Shown: in pieces, positions 57,745-64,000 of the stretch
How positions within the stretch are numbered: position 1 is the stretch's first letter
Layout: each line of letters begins with the position of its first letter
Source of the DNA: Verrucomicrobiota bacterium
GTDB taxonomy: Bacteria; Verrucomicrobiota; Verrucomicrobiia; Opitutales; Opitutaceae
DNA length: 64,000 bases
Direction: 5' to 3'
Assembly (NCBI GenBank): GCA_016871755.1
Contig: VHCJ01000015.1
Coordinates: 1-64,000 of the forward strand
Made by a program: the position numbers and the translations under genes
The notes under the pieces: generated by a model
What the model was told of the DNA's origin: nothing
What the model saw: the letters and a program-made list of their open reading frames with translations, nothing else
Databases searched by the model: none

Positions 57745-59238
57745 ATGTCTGCTCGTTCCATCACGGCGCGCATCGTCGCCGGTTGGTTATTGACCGTTGT
57801 CCTTTGCGCCTTCGCGCGGGCCGGAGAGGCCCCGCCGTCCGGTGCCCCGGTCGCTGCGACGCAGCCACCCGCCGCTCCTGCAGCCGCAGGGGCGTCACTT
57901 GCCGCGACACCAACCCGGGTCATGGTGATCCCGGTCAGGGAAGAGATCGCTTCGCCAGTTCTTTACATTATCCGTCGTGGGTTGAAGGAAGCGATTGACC
58001 AGAAGGCGGATGTGGTGGTGCTTGACATGAAGACTCCCGGCGGGGCGCTGGACGTCACCTTCGAGATCATGGAGGCGCTGGGTCGTTTTCCGGGGAAAAC
58101 CGTGACCTACGTCAACACGGAGGCCATTTCTGCGGGTGCGTTCATTTCGGCGATGACGACGGAAATTTGGTTTGCGCCGACCGGCGTGATCGGGGCCGCT
58201 GCTCCCGTGCTCGCCGCGGGGGGGGAGATTGATGCGTCGATGAAGCAGAAGATCGTCAGCTACCTCCGTGCCCGCGTTCGCGCCGTCTCGGAGGGCAAGG
58301 GCTACCGCGGGGAGGTGATCTCCGCGATGATCGATGCCAACTATGAACTCAAGGTGGGCGACAAGGTCATCAAGCCCAAGGGCGAACTCCTGTCCCTGAC
58401 TGCTTCGGAGGCCAACGAGCTCCATGGAGACCCGGCGCGACCGCTGCTCGGGGCCGGGACAGCGGCGACCTTGGACGAGTTGCTTACCCGGAAGCTCGGG
58501 GCAACGGAAGCAACGATCCGGCGGCTGGAGATAACGTGGTCCGAAGACGTTGCGGTTTTCCTGAACTCGATTCGTCCCTTGCTTCTTGGCTTGGGACTCC
58601 TGCTTGCGTTCATTGAATTCAAGACTGCGGGCTTTGGGGTGTTTGGGGTTTCCGCTGCGGTGTTGCTGGCGGCCGTGTTCTTCGGCCACTATATCGCAGG
58701 TTTCTCCGGGCACGAGCCGGTCCTGATCTTCGTGCTTGGCCTGCTCGCCGTGATGGTGGAGTTGATCTTCTTCCCCGGTATCGTCGTTCTGGCTGCCGGC
58801 GGACTGCTCCTCATGCTCGGCTCCCTCGTCTGGTCGATGGCCGATATCTGGCCCAACGAACCGATTACCTTCTCGGGGGAACTCTTCCTCGAGCCCATCG
58901 CGAACCTCGTCGCGGCCCTCGGCGTAGCCATGGTGCTCGGCCTGCTCCTGGCGCGGTTTCTGCCGCGCGGATGGATCTGGGACCGCATGGTGCTGGCGGC
59001 GAGCGTGGCGGGGGCCGCGCAGACGGCGGGTGGGGGGATCGCGACGTTGGAGGCTGCGAATAGCCTCATCGGTGCCAAGGGCGTGGCGGTGACGGCCCTT
59101 TACCCGAGCGGCCAGGTTGAAATCGAGGGTCAGCGCTACGAAGCACGCCTCGCGGTGGGCTCGGTGGAGCGCGGGGCGCCGGTGATCGTACGGGCGAGAT
59201 CCGAGTTTGGACTTGTGGTGGAGGCGATTGAGTCATGA
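57745..59238 (+). CDS. nfeD: NfeD1b-type membrane-bound serine protease (ClpP-class)
   Basis: 497 aa. A signal peptide ('ARIVAGWLLTVVLCAFARAG') precedes a ClpP/crotonase-like domain (about 55-230) with 'ADVVVLDMKTPGGALDVTFE' and 'YVNTEAISAGAFISAMTTEI', where the Ser of 'AISAGAF' is the catalytic candidate. Four membrane segments (about 275-405) and a C-terminal OB-fold NfeD domain ('GAKGVAVTALYPSGQVEIEG') follow. NfeD proteins work with flotillin-like proteins in membrane organisation or quality control. The next gene overlaps by ATGA. Confidence 0.93.
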   Translation: MSARSITARIVAGWLLTVVLCAFARAGEAPPSGAPVAATQPPAAPAAAGASLAATPTRVMVIPVREEIASPVLYIIRRGLKEAIDQKADVVVLDMKTPGGALDVTFEIMEALGRFPGKTVTYVNTEAISAGAFISAMTTEIWFAPTGVIGAAAPVLAAGGEIDASMKQKIVSYLRARVRAVSEGKGYRGEVISAMIDANYELKVGDKVIKPKGELLSLTASEANELHGDPARPLLGAGTAATLDELLTRKLGATEATIRRLEITWSEDVAVFLNSIRPLLLGLGLLLAFIEFKTAGFGVFGVSAAVLLAAVFFGHYIAGFSGHEPVLIFVLGLLAVMVELIFFPGIVVLAAGGLLLMLGSLVWSMADIWPNEPITFSGELFLEPIANLVAALGVAMVLGLLLARFLPRGWIWDRMVLAASVAGAAQTAGGGIATLEAANSLIGAKGVAVTALYPSGQVEIEGQRYEARLAVGSVERGAPVIVRARSEFGLVVEAIES

Positions 59239-59699
59239 ACGCTATCACCCTCCTCTTCACCGCCGGGATCCTGCTTCTCGCGTTCGAGGTCTTCGTCCCG
59301 GGGGCGATCCTTGGCATCCTTGGGGCGATCGCCCTCTTTGCCGGCGTCGTGATTGCCTTTGTCACTTACGGAGTGAGCGGCGGACTGGCGGCTGCCGCGA
59401 TCGCGGTGGCGCTGATCGGCCTCATGCTCTTCATCGAATTCGTCGTCCTGCCCCGCACCAAATGGGGCCGGAGGATGTTCCTCGAGACGGCCATCACCGC
59501 GAACAGCCAGACGGCACCGAGCGAGGCGGACCTCGTCGGCCGCGCCGCCAAGGCCCTCACACCGCTCGTGCCCTCCGGCTTCGTCGAGGTGCACGGCCGC
59601 CGCTACGATGCCTTCTGCCGATCCGGGCCGGTGGCGAAGGGTGATCCGCTGCGCGTGGTCGCCGTCGAAAGTTTCCGTATCATCGTAACCAAAAACTAA
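59235..59699 (+). CDS. short NfeD-like membrane protein
   Basis: 154 aa. Two to three membrane segments ('[20 protein letters not shown]', '[19 protein letters not shown]') are followed by an OB-fold domain ('[20 protein letters not shown]', '[10 protein letters not shown]'). It lacks the protease domain and resembles the second half of the upstream NfeD. It overlaps that gene by ATGA and precedes floA by 5 nt, so the three form one operon. Confidence 0.88.
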   Translation: MNAITLLFTAGILLLAFEVFVPGAILGILGAIALFAGVVIAFVTYGVSGGLAAAAIAVALIGLMLFIEFVVLPRTKWGRRMFLETAITANSQTAPSEADLVGRAAKALTPLVPSGFVEVHGRRYDAFCRSGPVAKGDPLRVVAVESFRIIVTKN

Positions 59700-59704
59700 C
59701 TCCC

Positions 59705-60715
59705 ATGGAAGTCCTCCGTTCCTCGTTCTTCTGGTTGGTGCTGATCCTCATCCCGGCACTGATCATCCTGTTCATCATCCTGTCGTTCTTCAGCGTGTGG
59801 CTGCGCGCCTGGCTCGCGGGTGCCTACGTGAGCTTCATCGATCTCGTCGCCATGCGGCTCCGGCAGGTGCCCTATGGGCTCGTGGTGGACGCCCGCATCA
59901 CGGCGAAGAAGGCCGGGATCGACGTCGGCATCGATGCGATCGAGGCGCACTACCTCGCCGGAGGCAACGTGGTGCCGACGGTCCACGCGATCATCGCGGC
60001 CCAGAAGGCCGGCATCGAGTTGAGCTGGCAACGGGCCTGCGCAATCGACCTCGCCACCAAGGGCTCGGGAAAGAGCGTGGCCGAAGCGGTGCGGACCTCC
60101 GTTGATCCCAAGGTGATCGACTGCCCAAATCCCGAGGGCGGACGCTCCACGATTGATGGCGTGGCCAAGGACGGCATTCAGGTGAAGGTCAAGGCGCGCG
60201 TCACCGTGCGCACGAACCTCGATCGCTTCGTCGGCGGCGCCAAGGAGGATACCATCATCGCTCGCGTCGGCGAAGGCATCGTCACGACGATCGGCTCCGC
60301 CGAGAGTTACAAGACGGTGCTCGAACTGCCGGACAGCATTTCGAAGACGGTGCTTTCCCGCGGCCTCGATGTGGGCTCCGCGTTCGAGATTCTCTCCATC
60401 GACATCGCGGACGTGGACGTCGGCGAGAATGTCGGCGCCAAGCTGCAGGTCGCGCAGGCCGAGGCCAACAAGAACATGGCGCAGGCTCAGGCGGAAATCC
60501 GACGCGCCGCTGCGGTGGCGCTCGAGCAGGAAATGAAGGCCCGCATCCAAGAGATGCAGGCCAAGGTCGTCGAAGCGCAGGCGCAGGTTCCGCTCGCGAT
60601 CGCCGAGGCTTTCCGGACCGGCAAGCTCGGGGTGATGGACTATTTCAAGATGGAGAACGTGCAGGCTGACACCGCGATGCGCCAGACGATCGCGCAGCCG
60701 GAGGCCAAGAAGTAA
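59705..60715 (+). CDS. floA: flotillin-like protein FloA
   Basis: 336 aa. An N-terminal hairpin-like membrane segment ('[20 protein letters not shown]') is followed by '[20 protein letters not shown]', the PHB/SPFH-related domain ('[20 protein letters not shown]', '[20 protein letters not shown]') and a C-terminal coiled coil rich in Ala/Gln/Glu (about 245-300). FloA scaffolds functional membrane microdomains. Its place after two nfeD genes is the common pattern. Confidence 0.96.
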   Translation: MEVLRSSFFWLVLILIPALIILFIILSFFSVWLRAWLAGAYVSFIDLVAMRLRQVPYGLVVDARITAKKAGIDVGIDAIEAHYLAGGNVVPTVHAIIAAQKAGIELSWQRACAIDLATKGSGKSVAEAVRTSVDPKVIDCPNPEGGRSTIDGVAKDGIQVKVKARVTVRTNLDRFVGGAKEDTIIARVGEGIVTTIGSAESYKTVLELPDSISKTVLSRGLDVGSAFEILSIDIADVDVGENVGAKLQVAQAEANKNMAQAQAEIRRAAAVALEQEMKARIQEMQAKVVEAQAQVPLAIAEAFRTGKLGVMDYFKMENVQADTAMRQTIAQPEAKK

Positions 60716-60759
60716 GGTCGGCCCCCCGCAACGCCGGCCCGTCCGGGCCGGCAGTCTCC

Positions 60760-61437
60760 ATGGACTGGATCTTCGACAACTTTCAAATCCTCATCGCGGT
60801 CGCCGGAGGCATCGCGTACTGGCTCAACCAGCGTCGCCGGGAGCGTGCCGGTGAGTCGGCGGACTACGACGGCGATGGGATTCCGGAGACGCCACCAACC
60901 GTGCGGCGTCTGGATCCGAACGAACCCGATCCGGTCGAGGTTGAACGCACCCGCCAGATTCAAGAGGAGATCCGGCGGAAGATCCTCGACCGGCGTGCAG
61001 GCGGCGACCCAGCCGACTTTGCTCCTCCCCCTCTGCCGACCGCCCCCGCTTCTCCGCGGATGCCCGAGTTGGTTCCTGCCGGCGAGTCGCCGCGGGCTCC
61101 TCGGCCCGTGGCGACTGAGCCGGTAGGGGAATTGCTCCGGCGCATGCTCGATCCTGAGGCTGAAGCCCGCGCGGAGGAGGAGAGACGGAGCCGGGAGCGG
61201 CAGCTTGCCCTGCAGGAACAGCTTCGCGCGATGGAGGAACAGAGCCGTCTCGAGCGCGAGAAGCTCGCGAGCCTGACCTCGACGCTGCGGAGTCCCCCAG
61301 CGGTGGACCGTTCCGTCGGGCCCGCTGGTGAACGCTCACGCGAGTCTTCCGTGGGCGAGGTGCTAAGGGATCCGCGCGGGCTGCGACGTGCCGTCCTTCT
61401 GCGCGAGGTGCTCGGCGTCCCCGTCGGTCTGCGCTGA
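60760..61437 (+). CDS. membrane-anchored coiled-coil protein of unknown function
   Basis: 225 aa. A short membrane segment (about 5-22, 'FDNFQILIAVAGGIAYWLN') is followed by a charged/Pro-rich region, a predicted coiled coil (about 125-170, 'EAEARAEEERRSRERQLALQ') and a conserved-looking tail 'LRDPRGLRRAVLLREVLG' at the extreme C-terminus. I have seen this tail on unrelated small membrane proteins of Verrucomicrobia-like genomes, but the function is unknown to me. It follows floA by 44 nt and is probably the fourth gene of that operon. Confidence 0.78.
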   Translation: MDWIFDNFQILIAVAGGIAYWLNQRRRERAGESADYDGDGIPETPPTVRRLDPNEPDPVEVERTRQIQEEIRRKILDRRAGGDPADFAPPPLPTAPASPRMPELVPAGESPRAPRPVATEPVGELLRRMLDPEAEARAEEERRSRERQLALQEQLRAMEEQSRLEREKLASLTSTLRSPPAVDRSVGPAGERSRESSVGEVLRDPRGLRRAVLLREVLGVPVGLR

Positions 61438-61609
61438 TCCGGATTGGGTCGGATCCGCCACCCGAGGTCCACCGTCCGGCTGGAGGGCTCGGCCTTCGCT
61501 GACCTGAGCCCTGCCGTCCGGCTTCGGATCGTGGCCTTGAGTCGCGGCCCGAGGTCGTGTCCGGAGCGGCCCAATCGCCCACTCAACGAACCTGCGATCC
61601 GGGTCGGGC

Positions 61610-62464
61610 TTATGGGCCCTTGATGACGGCCGATCGCACCGGCAGCCCATCCTTGCCCGGCGGCATCGGGTGGCGACGTTTTGCGATCTCCAACTGCACC
61701 GCTTCGGGCGGGTTGGCCTCGATCCGAAGCTGGCCCCGGTGGGGGATGGTGCGCTGTTCGCCGGCCGCCAGGCGGACGCGGAGCAAGACTTGACCATCGG
61801 TCGCTTGCGCGTCGGCAACCTGCGTCACCGTCACGGCCACCGGAGCGGAGGCAAACACGGTCAGGGTCGGCTCGCCCGCAAGCGGCTCCGTCACGATGCT
61901 GGGCGGTGCGGGTGCGGCGGCCGGGTTGCGCGGCGGTGCGTCTGAAGTAAGGAAGGAAATCCCGAAGATGAGCAGGATGACGACGCCGGCGAGGACGATG
62001 AGGGCGAGGACCGCCTTGATCACGAGGGTTCGATCAATCTGGGGCGCAGCGCCGGCGCGGGGACGGAATGTGGCGGGATTGTTCTCCGGCCCGCCAGCAG
62101 CGGCGGGCGCAGCCGAATCGCCGCCGGCGGCGGCACCGCTCACTTCGTCCCGGGCAGCCGGCTTCGCGGTCGCGACCGAGAGGTCCATCCGTCCCAGACT
62201 CTCCCGCTGGAGGTTGCGGCTCTTGGGCTCGTTCAGGCCGAGCCCCTTGAAATCGTTGACGATCCGGTCCGCCGGAAGTTTGAGGAACAGCGCGTAGGTC
62301 TTGAGAAATCCCCGCACGTAGATCTCCGGCAGCCGCAGATCGAACTGGTTGCTCTCGAACTTGTGCAGGTATTCGCCGCGAACCTTCGTCGCCTCCGACG
62401 CCTCGCGGATCGACACGCCCTTCCGCTTGCGGGCTTCCTCAAGGCGTTCGCCGATCGTCTGCAT
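61610..62464 (-). CDS. RodZ-like helix-turn-helix membrane protein
   Basis: 284 aa. An N-terminal HTH_25-type domain (about 1-75: 'TIGERLEEARKRKGVSIREA', 'RLPEIYVRGFLKTYALFLKL') is followed by an Ala/Pro linker, one membrane segment (about 148-172, 'LALIVLAGVVILLIFGISFL') and a periplasmic domain resembling the RodZ C-terminal domain ('PTLTVFASAPVAVTVTQVAD'). RodZ links MreB to the envelope in rod-shaped cells. The gene lies downstream of ftsK on the same strand with a 227-nt gap. The 172-nt gap to the convergent upstream gene (61438-61609) shows nothing clear. Confidence 0.85.
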   Translation of the reverse strand: MQTIGERLEEARKRKGVSIREASEATKVRGEYLHKFESNQFDLRLPEIYVRGFLKTYALFLKLPADRIVNDFKGLGLNEPKSRNLQRESLGRMDLSVATAKPAARDEVSGAAAGGDSAAPAAAGGPENNPATFRPRAGAAPQIDRTLVIKAVLALIVLAGVVILLIFGISFLTSDAPPRNPAAAPAPPSIVTEPLAGEPTLTVFASAPVAVTVTQVADAQATDGQVLLRVRLAAGEQRTIPHRGQLRIEANPPEAVQLEIAKRRHPMPPGKDGLPVRSAVIKGP

Positions 62465-62634
62465 GGGCTTCAGTAAGGGGAATTGCGGTCAGGAGGAAAG
62501 GCGGAAGTCGAGGCCCCCGGGCGGAGGCCCGCCGTCAGCGGAGGAAGCAATCGGCGCCGGATAACCGATGACGACGATCGGGCCACGGGTGGTAGGGAAC
62601 GGGTAAGGGGTGACAGGTGATGGCCGAAGGCGGA

Positions 62635-62663
62635 GGGCGAAAGGGCGAAAGGGCGAAAGGGCG
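62635..62663. repeat. 8-bp tandem repeat in the ftsK-rodZ-like spacer
   Basis: GGGCGAAA occurs three times in direct tandem, with a partial fourth copy (GGGCG). The 227-nt spacer 62465-62691 has no other feature; no terminator was seen after ftsK. Confidence 0.8.
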
Positions 62664-62691
62664 GACGCAGGGTTGGAAGATGGGCGTAATG

Positions 62692-64000
<1,309 letters not shown>

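Noticed and set aside
62635-62663. Tandem GGGCGAAA repeat as a CRISPR-like or iteron array
   Set aside because: Only three and a half copies of 8 bp with no spacers and no replication or cas gene nearby.

Overview
The window is a GC-rich chromosomal segment of a Gram-negative-type bacterium, most probably a verrucomicrobial (Opitutae/Opitutaceae-like) genome. That placement is inferred, not tested. It rests on the C-terminal repeat of the secreted metalloprotease (motif 'LINVSTRAFVGTG'), the joined rpoBC-str-S10-spc-alpha locus, an nfeD-nfeD-floA operon, and a protein ending in a conserved 'LR(E/D)xLRxAVLLREVLG'-like tail. Envelope genes (TatA, ExbB/ExbD, signal-peptide TPR protein) fit a cell with two membranes.

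Left part (1-12.4 kb): a truncated methyltransferase, a membrane-anchored or exported M12B-type metalloprotease, clpB, a TatD-family hydrolase and sufE on the opposite strand, then an operon of a periplasmic TPR protein, ExbB, a divergent ExbD and a TonB-like protein. It ends in a terminator next to an AT-rich patch and the promoter zone of the translation genes.

Centre (12.4-45 kb): the information-processing block, all on the + strand: tRNA-Thr, tuf, tRNA-Trp, secE, nusG, rplKAJL, rpoBC; a 588-bp spacer with two terminators; then rpsL, rpsG, fusA running straight into rpsJ, rplCDWB, rpsS, rplV, rpsC, rplP, rpmC, rpsQ, rplNXE, rpsN, rpsH, rplFR, rpsE, rplO, secY, an adenylate-kinase-like remnant, map, rpsMKD, rpoA and rplQ. 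No tuf follows fusA, and rpmD, infA and rpmJ are missing from their usual places. The RNA polymerase beta-prime subunit lacks three of the four cysteines of its second zinc site. The gene at the adk position has lost the P-loop and LID. Several ribosomal proteins carry long Ala/Pro/Lys- or Gly/Arg-rich tails. Structured spacers occur before rplL, rpoB, rplC, rplV, rplE and secY.

Right part (45-64 kb): a small zinc-ribbon membrane protein, guaA, a partial histidine cluster hisD-hisC-hisB-hisH, citrate synthase, a VC0807-like membrane protein, pdxJ-acpS-(unknown)-nnr as a tightly overlapping operon, tatA with a His-rich tail and an aldose-epimerase-like gene on the minus strand, the nfeD-nfeD-floA-(coiled-coil protein) operon, a RodZ-like HTH membrane protein, and the 3' part of ftsK running off the window end. 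No CRISPR array, insertion sequence, prophage or rRNA gene was seen. The window is mostly housekeeping; the notable items are unusual changes within that core.
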